DNA of 64,000 nt, taken from NCBI GenBank assembly GCA_963749825.1, contig CAVVOI010000014.1, positions 310,001-374,000 of the forward strand, written 5' to 3'. Positions 28,465-37,628 of this stretch are shown here, one piece after another. A model generated the notes under the pieces. It was not told the DNA's origin and made no database searches. It worked only from the letters and a program-made list of their open reading frames with translations. The translations under genes and the position numbers were made by a program. Each line of letters begins with the position of its first letter. Position 1 is the stretch's first letter. Source of the DNA: UBA11865 sp963749825 (GTDB lineage Bacteria > Chloroflexota > Anaerolineae > Promineifilales > Promineifilaceae).

Positions 28465-30912
28465 ATGACGGAGAAATATGTTCCAGCCGATATTGAACCG
28501 AAGTGGCAGGCGAAGTGGAAGGAAAGCGAGCTTTATCATCAAAACATCGATGTCGATAGGCCGAAGCATTATGCTTTAACGATGCTGCCATATCCATCTG
28601 GCGATCTGCATATTGGCCATTGGTATGCCATGGTACCCAGTGACGCCCGGGCAAGATTTAAGCGTATGAATGGCTACAATGTCATGTTTCCGATGGGTTT
28701 TGATTCTTTCGGACTACCGGCTGAAAATGCTGCTATTGAGAGAAAGATTCACCCAGCCACATGGACTTATGAGAATATTGACCGAATGCGGATCCAATTG
28801 CGTAGCATGGGCGCTATGTTTGATTGGCGACGGGAGGCCATTTCCTCCGATCCTTCTTACTATCGTTGGTCACAGTGGTTCTTTAAGAAGCTTCTTGAAC
28901 TTGGCTTAGCTTATCGAAAAAAATCGGCTGTTGACTTCTGTCCCCACTGCAATACGACGTTGGCGAGGGAACAGGTTTGGGGCGATGATCGGCACTGCGA
29001 ACGCTGTAAAACTCCTGTAATCAAAAAGGATCTTGAACAATGGTTTTTTCGATCGACCAAGTATGCTGAGGAGCTACTCGATTTTAGTGAAATCAACTGG
29101 CCTGAGCGCGTTATAACAATGCAAACGAATTGGATTGGCCGTTCTACAGGAGCTGATGTTCTATTCAAGACAGAAACAGGCGATCCTATCCCCATTTTTA
29201 CCACCAGGCCTGATACCTTATGGGGCGCAACGTTTATGGTCCTTGCCCCTGAACATCCCCTAGTAGACAAGATAACAACAGTTGAACAGAGATCCGAAGT
29301 GGATGCCTATCGTTCAGCTACTGCCCGAATGGAAGATATCGACCGGGAGGCTGCCGATCGGGAGAAGACCGGTGTTTTTATAGGCGCTTATGCCATCAAC
29401 CCTGTCAATTCCGAGCGGATTCCCATTTGGGTTGCTGATTACGTTCTTATGAGTTATGGCTCTGGAGCCATTATGGCTGTTCCAGCGCATGATGATCGTG
29501 ATTTTGAATTTGCAACCAAGTTTGACCTGCCAATAGTTGAGGTGATACTGTCCCCAGAGCGTTCCACCGGTGATGATGAACTAACCGAAGCATATACATC
29601 AAAGGACACGGGCCAGATGATCAACTCTGGCCAATTCGATGGGACGCCGATTGCAATAGCGGTCGAGAAAGTCACTGATTGGCTGGAGGAACAAAAAATC
29701 GGTAAAGCCGCGGTCAATTACCGCCTGCGTGACTGGTTGATTAGCCGCCAGCGTTATTGGGGAGCTCCAATACCTATTGTATATTGTCCAAAACACGGTG
29801 CCGTTCCTGTTCCTGATGATGATCTGCCAGTCCTGCTGCCGGAAGATGTCGAATTCATGCCGACCGGCGAGAGCCCGTTGAATTTCCACGAAGGCTTCTT
29901 GCACACATATTGCCCTATATGTGGTGAAAAAGCCTTGCGAGAAACTGACACGATGGACACTTTCATGTGTTCATCCTGGTACCAATATCGATATCTAAGC
30001 CCACAAGATGAGGATGCACCTTTCGATCCAGTTGAAGGTGCTTATTGGCTACCAGTCGATCAATATACAGGTGGTATAGAACATGCGACAATGCATCTGA
30101 TATATACACGTTTTTTCACAAAAACGATGCGCGATATGGGCCTGGTTTCATTTGATGAACCTATGTTGGCTCTTTACAACCAGGGTATGGTTCTCGGTGA
30201 AGACGGTGAGAAGATGTCTAAATCGAGAGGTAATGTCGTGGCTCCTGATAGATTAGTAGCCCAATATGGGGCTGATGCCGTACGTGCTTATCTGATGTTT
30301 TTTGCCAAGTGGGATCAAGGAGGACCATGGAATTACGATGGTATAAAGGGTCCTCAACGATTGTTATACGATGTCTGGGAAATCGGCATGTTCAAATATG
30401 AGCCAATCAAAGTTGATCTAGAGGTCGATCGAGCTTTACGCCGAAAAACTCACCAAGTCATACGAAAGGTAACTGAAGATTTCGAGTCCTTCTCCTTTAA
30501 TACCGCAGTTGCTGCAATAATGGAACTAAGAAACGCCATCAGCGAATCCCAGAAAAACGCTAATGTTTCTAAGGAGATCTGGGATGAATCAGTAAAGAAT
30601 CTTCTGCTCCTCTTAGCTCCCATCGCACCCCATATGACCGAAGAGCTTTGGTATCGAAAGGGTTATGAATACAGTATCCACCAACAGTCATGGCCCGTTT
30701 GGGACGAAGAGTCAGTTAAAGAAGATACTGTGACACTGATCATCCAAATAAACGGTAAAGTGAGGGATAAAACCGAGGTGCCGGCAAACAGTGATGACGA
30801 ATTCTTAAAGGAAACAGCATTGGCATCAGAAAAGGTTCAACACTGGCTCGCTGGCAAAGAGCTTCGGAAAGTCATCGTTGTCAAAGGAAAGTTAGTCAAT
30901 ATCGTCATCTGA
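28465..30912 (+). CDS. leuS: Leucyl-tRNA synthetase
   Basis: This class I synthetase charges tRNA-Leu. It has the PYPSGDLHIGHWYAM block with HIGH at residues 49-52, a zinc-type module (CPHCNTTLAREQVW, CERCKTPV), the editing domain with FTTRPDTLWGATFM and YGSGAIMAVPAHDDRDFEFA split by a conserved Asp, ISRQRYWGAPIPIVYC, CSSWYQYRYLSP, and KMSKS at 583-587. The C-terminal domain ends IQINGKVRDKTEVP and the beta-type tail. 815 residues, normal for bacterial LeuRS. ATG 28465 follows AAGGAG at a good distance. Unlike valS, no T-box precedes it. Confidence 0.97.
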   Translation: MTEKYVPADIEPKWQAKWKESELYHQNIDVDRPKHYALTMLPYPSGDLHIGHWYAMVPSDARARFKRMNGYNVMFPMGFDSFGLPAENAAIERKIHPATWTYENIDRMRIQLRSMGAMFDWRREAISSDPSYYRWSQWFFKKLLELGLAYRKKSAVDFCPHCNTTLAREQVWGDDRHCERCKTPVIKKDLEQWFFRSTKYAEELLDFSEINWPERVITMQTNWIGRSTGADVLFKTETGDPIPIFTTRPDTLWGATFMVLAPEHPLVDKITTVEQRSEVDAYRSATARMEDIDREAADREKTGVFIGAYAINPVNSERIPIWVADYVLMSYGSGAIMAVPAHDDRDFEFATKFDLPIVEVILSPERSTGDDELTEAYTSKDTGQMINSGQFDGTPIAIAVEKVTDWLEEQKIGKAAVNYRLRDWLISRQRYWGAPIPIVYCPKHGAVPVPDDDLPVLLPEDVEFMPTGESPLNFHEGFLHTYCPICGEKALRETDTMDTFMCSSWYQYRYLSPQDEDAPFDPVEGAYWLPVDQYTGGIEHATMHLIYTRFFTKTMRDMGLVSFDEPMLALYNQGMVLGEDGEKMSKSRGNVVAPDRLVAQYGADAVRAYLMFFAKWDQGGPWNYDGIKGPQRLLYDVWEIGMFKYEPIKVDLEVDRALRRKTHQVIRKVTEDFESFSFNTAVAAIMELRNAISESQKNANVSKEIWDESVKNLLLLLAPIAPHMTEELWYRKGYEYSIHQQSWPVWDEESVKEDTVTLIIQINGKVRDKTEVPANSDDEFLKETALASEKVQHWLAGKELRKVIVVKGKLVNIVI

Positions 30913-30960
30913 TATTGCCAGGCATTCACGCTCGTAATCAGCTTAGCGTCCAAGCGCTAC

Positions 30961-31549
30961 TCAACTTGGTGATACCCTAAGTACAACATTGTTGCCAGAA
31001 GGATCCCGAACCAAATGGTCGTTCGGCGATTCTGCGACTACGATACCCTGTCTAGAAACATTCTTCAGGAGATCATTCAAGGCAGCCTGTTTTGGAAAAT
31101 CGACCGTGAGCCAGTTTAAGCCCAGAGAATCTTCACGTGGAGGAGGGGTGCCAGCGCTCTCCCAGGTGTTGAATCCGATATGATGATGGTATCCCCCGCC
31201 TGATACGAACCCGGCAGCGGGACCATGGCGGGTTACAAGATTGAAACCAAGCGTCTGGGTGTAGAAAAGATGGGATCATCGATATGTGACACGCACAGAT
31301 GTACGTGGTCGAAGCGTGTGGATGGTGCAAGCCCTGATCACGGTCCAATATTTGCATCGATCTGATCGAGAACTGCCTGAATGTTCAATGGCTATGTGTC
31401 CATTTTAATTGATCTTTTTCGTATAGCCATTTAGATTTCGATCAATCTCGATATTTCTCGACCTCATTGCCGTCTAGATCATCCGGGTATATCGCTTCGC
31501 TCACCAAATGGTCCGCAAAGCCCGGGATAGGGGTTTGGGTTCTGACCAT
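30961..31549 (-). pseudogene. Truncated, frameshifted extradiol-dioxygenase-like VOC protein
   Basis: Joined across frames on the minus strand, this encodes the second two-thirds of a two-domain VOC (CatE-like catechol 2,3-dioxygenase) protein. The first piece reads TQTPIPGFADHLVSEAIYPD and DLDGNEVEKYRD, the metal-ligand Glu region of domain one. The next pieces read WLYEKDQLKW and DIQ-type AVLDQIDANIGP. The last reads STRFDHVHLCVSHIDD and, after another shift, TQTLGFNLVTRHGPAAGFVS, GGGYHHHIGFNTWESAG and DPSGNNVVLRVSPS. The first approximately 95 residues are missing where the DUF4129 gene ends. Stops and shifts make it non-functional. Confidence 0.8.
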
Positions 31550-31568
31550 GCTCTGGTTGGAATAGATT

Positions 31569-33218
31569 TCATTTTCTGTTTAGTCTTCTTCTAAATTTTC
31601 GGTATGCCTCGCGTATTGGAGGAAGGTCTCGCTTTCCAAGATCTGTTTGACTATACCTTGCGAGTTGAAACGCTTCTGTTACCACGCGTACATCGATCTC
31701 CGATTCAGGCCATGCGTTTATAAGATATTCCGAGAATTCATCGACCGTCATGCCTGGAAGTCGACGAATTCCTTTTTGTCCCGCTCTCCTGACAGCGGCT
31801 AGATAGTAAAACCGGATCTGATCACGTGGCGAAAGCGAATTAATTCGAAGAAATGACCACATTTCTTGCTTGCTTCTGCCACCGAAAAATCGATAACGAC
31901 CAGGGATTGTAAAAGATGCGGTCACCTTTTCAGCGTTTTCTTTTAACGAATTTATCAACTCTCGTAACCATTTCAACAACTTCGTCAAGATTCTGTCAAG
32001 AGCGCTAAAATTTCTCATGGAGATTCCTCGATCCCGCATGAAGAATATCAGGGCGAAGATAACAAGTATGCCAATAGCCAGCCAGAAAATGCCACCAAAG
32101 ATTAACGATGCTAGTTCCGACTGTCCGGCAGTGGTAGATGAATCGCGAGCGAGTGCGTCAAGGTTCAACGGCTGAATGGCAGGGGGCGGTGATTCATCAC
32201 CAAAGAGTGAGGAGATGAGGTAGAGCAGATAGGCTATTAGGGCCAACAAACCCCCAACCATATAGGTAACGTATAAGGCGACCGTCATGAAGATCTTTGA
32301 TATTGCCAACGTAGAGCCAATAGGCAACGAAGCAGATAGTAGGGCAATAATCAGGAGAAGTAAAAGGCTTCTTCTTTGCCAGAATTTTACAATCGAATCG
32401 TCCGGCGTTAATCCGTCTATGAGCCAGCGAGCCTCTAGCATGTGAAGGCGGCCAAGACTGGCAAGCCATAATCCCCCAAGAAAGTAGGCCATCAGCGCGG
32501 TCAGCATAACCGGCAACAATGCTAATCTACCGACACCAAACAAACCGATCCCATTTTGAAGATTCGATGCTGCTTGGGGCAGATCGAAGGTTGACATAAC
32601 GACGAATCCCACCAAAATGATGCCACCAGTAAACCAGGTACGCAAATAGTCTTGATATAGTGAAGCTCGATTTTTGGGAACAACCGTAGATACTTTGCTT
32701 TTAAAACGTTCGGCTGTGGGCATGGAGTAATAAGTGATCTCGGCCGGGTTAAGGGCCAAGTTTCGAAATATCGAGGTAAAGGCCATCCCTCTTTCCCAAA
32801 CGAATAAAGCAATGATACTGAACAGAACGAAAGGGAAGTCGAGGATTTCAGTTGGGTGTACCAGATAGGTACGCAAAGCTAAGGCATCTAAGGTCTGGCC
32901 ATTTAACAACCAAGAGATCATTCGAATCAGGATAATGATTATCAAGACCTCAGCTGCTCTGTACGCCAATCGGTTGAAACGGCGGTTCCTGTTAGCTAGC
33001 CACCAGGTGGTAAGTCCACTTTCTAGCGCGACGAGAAAGAGGACCAAAATTGAAACTCGGCTTGCAAACGCCGGGATTATTTGACCCATGACGGTTGCTG
33101 GACCGGCTATCAAAGCCGTAATTACCACGGCGACAAGGAAAACATTGAGATAGCGATGCCGGCTGGAGGCTCGGGAGTTGCTGGTGAAATCGCGGCTTGC
33201 CTTATCGGCCGAATTCAT
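31569..33218 (-). CDS. DUF4129 domain membrane protein
   Basis: A 549-residue membrane protein with about eight hydrophobic segments in the first 400 residues (for example FLVAVVITALIAGPATVMG and LLLLIIALLSASLPIGSTL) and a final one FWLAIGILVIFALIFFM. The cytoplasmic C-terminal DUF4129 domain has DQIRFYYLAAVRRAGQKGIR, LPGMTVDEFSEYL and FQLARYSQ. Such proteins are co-transcribed with MoxR ATPases and DUF58 proteins, as here; their molecular role is unproven. The transglutaminase gene often present in this operon type is missing; the next DNA is a broken VOC gene. Confidence 0.85.
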   Translation of the reverse strand: MNSADKASRDFTSNSRASSRHRYLNVFLVAVVITALIAGPATVMGQIIPAFASRVSILVLFLVALESGLTTWWLANRNRRFNRLAYRAAEVLIIIILIRMISWLLNGQTLDALALRTYLVHPTEILDFPFVLFSIIALFVWERGMAFTSIFRNLALNPAEITYYSMPTAERFKSKVSTVVPKNRASLYQDYLRTWFTGGIILVGFVVMSTFDLPQAASNLQNGIGLFGVGRLALLPVMLTALMAYFLGGLWLASLGRLHMLEARWLIDGLTPDDSIVKFWQRRSLLLLLIIALLSASLPIGSTLAISKIFMTVALYVTYMVGGLLALIAYLLYLISSLFGDESPPPAIQPLNLDALARDSSTTAGQSELASLIFGGIFWLAIGILVIFALIFFMRDRGISMRNFSALDRILTKLLKWLRELINSLKENAEKVTASFTIPGRYRFFGGRSKQEMWSFLRINSLSPRDQIRFYYLAAVRRAGQKGIRRLPGMTVDEFSEYLINAWPESEIDVRVVTEAFQLARYSQTDLGKRDLPPIREAYRKFRRRLNRK

Positions 33219-33230
33219 TCGATTTCTCTA

Positions 33231-34538
33231 CTAAGTCTGAAGATCCTGGCGATCGGCCAGATGATAGGCGGGAAAGCCATAATTTTGGGCGCGCTGTTTG
33301 ACTTCCGAAAAATTTAGAAACGGCTCGGCGATAATTAAAACAGGGTTGAATCCGGCTCTTAGCAAGCGGTGCAATGAGCGGCATGTGTCATCATCGCCAG
33401 AGGGAGTGATTACCAATACAGTCACCCCCCAACTTAACCTAAGACAAGCGTTCTGGATCCAGCCTGGCAATTGAACAGTGGGATGGGCCTCTATTCGGGC
33501 TAATAATTCCAATATTTTCAAAAAGTGAATCTGGCCTATTGCCGGCTTTATTGGCATGGGAACCAGACCTAATGGCGATGAATTTATGCCGTTATAATCG
33601 ACCGACTCAAGTTCCGTCGATGACGCATTTTCCTTGTCAATCATAAGACCTAATCGACCACTTTCATCGTCGAATGACAAGCCATCTTTGTCCGCTATGC
33701 CCTGTTGTAACAAAGGATCAGCTCCATTTGTAGCCAAACCAACACCTTGTTGTTTTCTTGCCAGGTGAGCCGCAAGCGAGGCTGCAATGACGATTGCCCA
33801 CTCCGGACCATCATATCTGAACCGGCGGCTGTAATCGTCGACATTCAGATTAACGACAATCATCGTTTCCAGTGACATGGAAGGTTGGTACGTTTTTACC
33901 AGTAGCTTGCTTTGATGCGCACTTACCTTCCAATTGATGTGACGCAGCGAATCGCCGGAATTATATTCTCGGATACCAATTGGCCTGGCGGGATCTTCAT
34001 AAATTCGCTGTTTAGAGGCCATTGTGCCAAAGGGCAACTTCGAGGGAACACCAAAAGAAGTCACGGGAACAATTCGAGGATAGATCGTCAGATAGTCGGG
34101 TTCTAGGCGTGAGCTGTTTTCTTTTAAGCCAAAAAGGTCGCCAGTGGCATGTTGTAGCGGACCCAGCCGATAATAACCGCGTTTTGTGGCTCTCACGCGA
34201 TAGGATAGATGCTTTTCTTTCTTGCCCCCGATCGAGACAACACTTTTAAGGGCAGGTCCATCCCGTAATTCTGGTGGAATGCTCTCGTACAGTTGAATCC
34301 ATAAAGTAGGCAACCTGCTCTTGTTTTTTAGAACAATTGAAACGACTATCGTCTCACCGATGAATGCGCGCTTAGAATATGAGCGATGGATGTGAATCAT
34401 CCGCAGAGACCGCGGAGCATACCAATTGCCCCATAGGTAGATCCCGGCAACGACGTAGACTATATAGTAAATGAAATCTATGCGCAGCAGGAAGGCGATA
34501 AAGAGAAGAATCAACAACAGAATTGGAATATCGCTCAT
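33231..34538 (-). CDS. DUF58 domain protein
   Basis: A 435-residue protein with two N-terminal membrane segments (PILLLILLFIAFLLRIDFIY and VYVVAGIYLWGNWY) and a DUF58 domain of von Willebrand A type: GIREYNSGDSLRHINWKVSA is the family signature, followed by MIVVNLNVDD with the MIDAS-like region. The longer frame starts at 34637, but ATG 34538 overlaps the stop of the MoxR gene by four bases (ATGA) and follows CGGAGAA, so translation is coupled. It probably works with the MoxR ATPase as a chaperone or metal-insertion adaptor; the client is unknown. Confidence 0.88.
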   Translation of the reverse strand: MSDIPILLLILLFIAFLLRIDFIYYIVYVVAGIYLWGNWYAPRSLRMIHIHRSYSKRAFIGETIVVSIVLKNKSRLPTLWIQLYESIPPELRDGPALKSVVSIGGKKEKHLSYRVRATKRGYYRLGPLQHATGDLFGLKENSSRLEPDYLTIYPRIVPVTSFGVPSKLPFGTMASKQRIYEDPARPIGIREYNSGDSLRHINWKVSAHQSKLLVKTYQPSMSLETMIVVNLNVDDYSRRFRYDGPEWAIVIAASLAAHLARKQQGVGLATNGADPLLQQGIADKDGLSFDDESGRLGLMIDKENASSTELESVDYNGINSSPLGLVPMPIKPAIGQIHFLKILELLARIEAHPTVQLPGWIQNACLRLSWGVTVLVITPSGDDDTCRSLHRLLRAGFNPVLIIAEPFLNFSEVKQRAQNYGFPAYHLADRQDLQT

Positions 34539-35482
34539 TTCAGTTCTCCGATATCCAATTCTGTGACTTCGATGAGTTCGGTCATGATATCGTCGATTAC
34601 TTTTCCACGTAATACGCTCTCTGGATGCAGGATGCACCGGTGGGAAAGTATCGCTGGAGCAAGATGCTTAACATCGTCCGGTAAAACATAATCGCGGCCT
34701 TGCAGGGCAGCGTAGGCTTGGGAAGTACGATAAAGCGCATGACTACCTCTCGGACTAGCGCCGAGTATCAAATCTGCGTGATTGCGGGTCGCAAATATAA
34801 GCCGGACAATATAGTCGCGTACAGTATCATCCACGTATACATCCCAAATGAATTGGGATAATGAAATGAGGTTGTTTCCGTCCACGACCGGAGCTAACCC
34901 TTCGATTGGATGCTCTCTCCCGAGGTTGAGCAAGAGCCTGTTCTCGTTTTCTTCATTCAGGTAACCCAGACTTAACTTCATTAGGAAGCGATCCAGTTGC
35001 GCCTCTGGCAACGGAAAGGTGCCTTCGAATTCGAGAGGGTTTTGAGTAGCGATCACAAGGAAAGGTCGATTAAGAACACGAGTTACACCGTCGACCGTTA
35101 TCTGCCTTTCACCCATGCATTCCAAAAGGGCCGATTGCGTCCTTGGTGTCGCCCGGTTTATTTCATCCGCCAGTAAAATATTCGTAAAGGCTGGACCAGC
35201 AATGAAGTCAAAGCGTTGCTGCGATTGGTTATAAACCGAAACCCCTGTTACATCATTCGGCAACAAATCAGGTGTGCATTGTAACCTTTTAAAATCTACA
35301 CCCATTGAAACGGCCGCCGAGCGGGCAAGCATAGTCTTACCTGTGCCGGGAACGTCCTCTAGCAGGACATGGCCTTCGCATAGCATAGCCACGACGATGA
35401 GTTCGAGCGCATCACGTTTCCCAATGATGACTTTTTCCATGTTGTTAATGAGCTTCGCAACGAATTCTTGGATTTTCTGCAT
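34535..35482 (-). CDS. MoxR-type AAA+ ATPase
   Basis: A 315-residue AAA+ ATPase of the MoxR family. Walker A is EDVPGTGKTML, Walker B is ILLADEINRATPRTQSALLE, sensor 1 is VIATQNPLEFEGTFPLPEAQ with the arginine-containing LDRFLM next. The C-terminal lid has GASPRGSHALYRTSQAYAAL and DVKHLAPAILSHR. MoxR proteins act with VWA/DUF58 partners in protein maturation. It is the first gene of a three-gene operon and is divergent from the DNA methylase gene, with only 42 bases between the two starts. Confidence 0.95.
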   Translation of the reverse strand: MQKIQEFVAKLINNMEKVIIGKRDALELIVVAMLCEGHVLLEDVPGTGKTMLARSAAVSMGVDFKRLQCTPDLLPNDVTGVSVYNQSQQRFDFIAGPAFTNILLADEINRATPRTQSALLECMGERQITVDGVTRVLNRPFLVIATQNPLEFEGTFPLPEAQLDRFLMKLSLGYLNEENENRLLLNLGREHPIEGLAPVVDGNNLISLSQFIWDVYVDDTVRDYIVRLIFATRNHADLILGASPRGSHALYRTSQAYAALQGRDYVLPDDVKHLAPAILSHRCILHPESVLRGKVIDDIMTELIEVTELDIGELK

Positions 35483-35506
35483 AGTTTTTTCTCTTAATCC
35501 CGAACA

Positions 35507-35512
35507 TATAAT
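35507..35512 (+). promoter_or_regulatory. -10 box for the methylase gene, near-leaderless
   Basis: A perfect TATAAT lies 12 bases before the proposed ATG 35525, so the transcript would have only about a 6-base leader. No clear -35 box is seen; the 42-base divergent gap also has to serve moxR. Confidence 0.45.
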
Positions 35513-35524
35513 ATCATACAGGCA

Positions 35525-37570
35525 ATGAGTGTACTTAACTCTTCAGAAGCAAACAAAACCTGCGAGCAAGGCATCGGAACATACCCGATCGATGATGGCT
35601 TTGACTCACATATGGCAAACAAACTAGCCTACTTGGAGAGTTACAACAAGCATTTGTACCGGCCGAACACCTACCTACACAAGTGGTGGGCACGTCGCTG
35701 TGGGACTACATTTCGTTTATTGCTTAAACATCTGGTACCAGATGATGTAAGCCGGGATTTCTATAATGTGGGAGGATTGGAAGGAAAGATCGTTTTAGAT
35801 CCAATGATGGGTGGGGGCACGACTCTACATGAGGCGATTCGCTTAGGCGCAAATGTTATAGGAACCGATATCGATCCTATTCCGGTGTTGCAGGCCAAAG
35901 CTTCGTTGGCCAATTTATCCCTAGATGATCTCGAGTCTGCATTTGGATCATTCTTTAACTCCCTAAAATGCACGATGGATCGTTACTTTCATGTTGCTTG
36001 CCCGCATTGTGCTAACCTGCACCCCATGAAATATATGCTCTATGGTCTGCAAAGGAGTTGTAATTGTGGACCGGCGATCTTCGTTGATTCTCTGGTTATA
36101 AGACAATCTGCAAATGGTGAAGCAACCAAGATATGCGAGCGTTGCCACAGGCTTATAAAAGATGATTGTTCTTGTTCTTTTGATCATCAGCCCGCTTTAC
36201 CTCCCATATTTGAAAAACGGATGAAGAATTGTTCAGTCTGTGGTCTGAAGTACCGGGATGACCATTCGGTTCCATTCTTCGAACGATATGTTCCGATAAT
36301 TATTTGTGGCCATTGTACAGTTCAAGGCGATTATTATTCCGCCATCAGTCCGCAAGATCTATATTTGATTGATCAGGCGAATGAACTAAGAAGCGGATTA
36401 TCCTTCGACGTTGATTTGTATGTGCGTGACGGTCCGAAATCCAAAGACTTGAAGCGCCGGGGAGTAGATCTTTACAGTGATCTCTTTTCTAGCCGACAGC
36501 TTCTCTATCTACATCATTCTATAGAATTGTTGAAAGAATTCGATGGCCCATCTCGTCTATATTTAGCCATAATGGTATCGACATCTTTGGAGTTCAATTC
36601 GATGCTATGTGGATACAAAGGCTATGGTCGCAGAAGGGCAGGGGCTATTCGACACGCGTTCTCGCACCATGCCTATTCTTTTCCTTATACCGCATTGGAG
36701 AATAATCCGATCTTTAGCCTTCCCACTTCGGGTACTCTGCAAAGGTTATTTAATGACCGGATAAGAAAAGCCAGATTATGGGCTGGAAATCCGAAGGAAC
36801 GGATGCTTGATTCTCCGCAGCCCTCGTTCTTGACGATTGCCGGAGAGGTGGACTATGGCATCGAGGTAAATGATATTGACCAACTTAGCTCCGGTTCTCA
36901 CAAGTTTATGGTCAGGCAAGGTTCTTCAACGTCACTACCAATTCCTTCAAATAGCATCGATTTTATCGTCACCGATCCACCATATTATGACAGCGTCCAA
37001 TACAGTGATCTGGCTACCTTCTTTCGGGTCTGGCTAAGACAGCTGGTTGGAAAACAGCAATCTAAAGGTATTGATTGGGACTATGGATTTGCGAAATCAG
37101 CGGTCGGTAGATCAACCGGATCGCTGAGTAAGGGTAGTGACAGCCAATATGTTCAGACGCTAACCGAAATATTCAATGAATGCTCCCGAGTATTATGCCT
37201 TGAGAGTGGGCGATTGATTTTCAGTTATCATCATTGGAATCCGGATGGCTGGATAGCCCTTACGTTGGCATTAAAAAAGGCAGGCTTTTCTCTGGTGAAT
37301 CGCTACGTGGTTCATGCTGAAAATCCGACATCGGTTCATATAAACAACCTCAATGCGTTGACCGATGATGCGATGCTGGTATTGGCCCCAAAGGATAGCG
37401 CGCCCTCAAGAAACTGGGAACCTGTTAATCAAATAACCACAAAAAATAGTGCTGAATTCTGCAAAGAATGCGCCAGCATGATAGGTTGGATGTTACAGGA
37501 AAAGTTGACAGATCAATCTATCGAAAATAGATGGAGACGGGCGTTGAACCAAGGTCTATCAGGCAAATAG
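35525..37570 (+). CDS. COG1743-like adenine-specific DNA methylase with Zn-ribbons
   Basis: A 681-residue protein of the DUF1156/COG1743 type. The N-terminus has YLHKWWARRCGTTFRLLLKH, typical of the family. SAM motif I is DPMMGGGTTLHEAIRLGA (about residues 88-105). Three zinc-finger-like Cys clusters follow (CPHC..CNC, CERC..CSC, CSVC..CGHC; about 158-260). Catalytic motif IV is FIVTDPPYYDSVQYSDL near residue 480. It would methylate adenine N6 in DNA. No restriction enzyme, helicase or DUF499 gene is next to it, so it looks like an orphan. ATG 35525 has no Shine-Dalgarno; a later ATG at 35612 is possible. Confidence 0.82.
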   Translation: MSVLNSSEANKTCEQGIGTYPIDDGFDSHMANKLAYLESYNKHLYRPNTYLHKWWARRCGTTFRLLLKHLVPDDVSRDFYNVGGLEGKIVLDPMMGGGTTLHEAIRLGANVIGTDIDPIPVLQAKASLANLSLDDLESAFGSFFNSLKCTMDRYFHVACPHCANLHPMKYMLYGLQRSCNCGPAIFVDSLVIRQSANGEATKICERCHRLIKDDCSCSFDHQPALPPIFEKRMKNCSVCGLKYRDDHSVPFFERYVPIIICGHCTVQGDYYSAISPQDLYLIDQANELRSGLSFDVDLYVRDGPKSKDLKRRGVDLYSDLFSSRQLLYLHHSIELLKEFDGPSRLYLAIMVSTSLEFNSMLCGYKGYGRRRAGAIRHAFSHHAYSFPYTALENNPIFSLPTSGTLQRLFNDRIRKARLWAGNPKERMLDSPQPSFLTIAGEVDYGIEVNDIDQLSSGSHKFMVRQGSSTSLPIPSNSIDFIVTDPPYYDSVQYSDLATFFRVWLRQLVGKQQSKGIDWDYGFAKSAVGRSTGSLSKGSDSQYVQTLTEIFNECSRVLCLESGRLIFSYHHWNPDGWIALTLALKKAGFSLVNRYVVHAENPTSVHINNLNALTDDAMLVLAPKDSAPSRNWEPVNQITTKNSAEFCKECASMIGWMLQEKLTDQSIENRWRRALNQGLSGK

Positions 37571-37571
37571 A

Positions 37572-37609
37572 AGTATGCCCTCGGCGTTTATCGAGCATAC
37601 TCGCCGAGG
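37572..37609. repeat. Interleaved inverted repeats between convergent genes
   Basis: AGTATGC (37572-37578) pairs with GCATACT (37595-37601), and CCTCGGCG (37579-37586) pairs with CGCCGAGG (37602-37609). The two pairs are interleaved (A-B-A'-B'), not nested, which allows a pseudoknot or two mutually exclusive hairpins. The second pair can extend to 10 bp. It lies in the 58-base gap between convergent stops and has no T-tract. Confidence 0.7.
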
Positions 37610-37628
37610 GCTACCAAAGTCTTGGATA

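Noticed and set aside
31365..31385. TGA codons in the VOC gene as selenocysteine
   Set aside because: Several stops occur, the frame also shifts, and no redox motif is present; this is a pseudogene.
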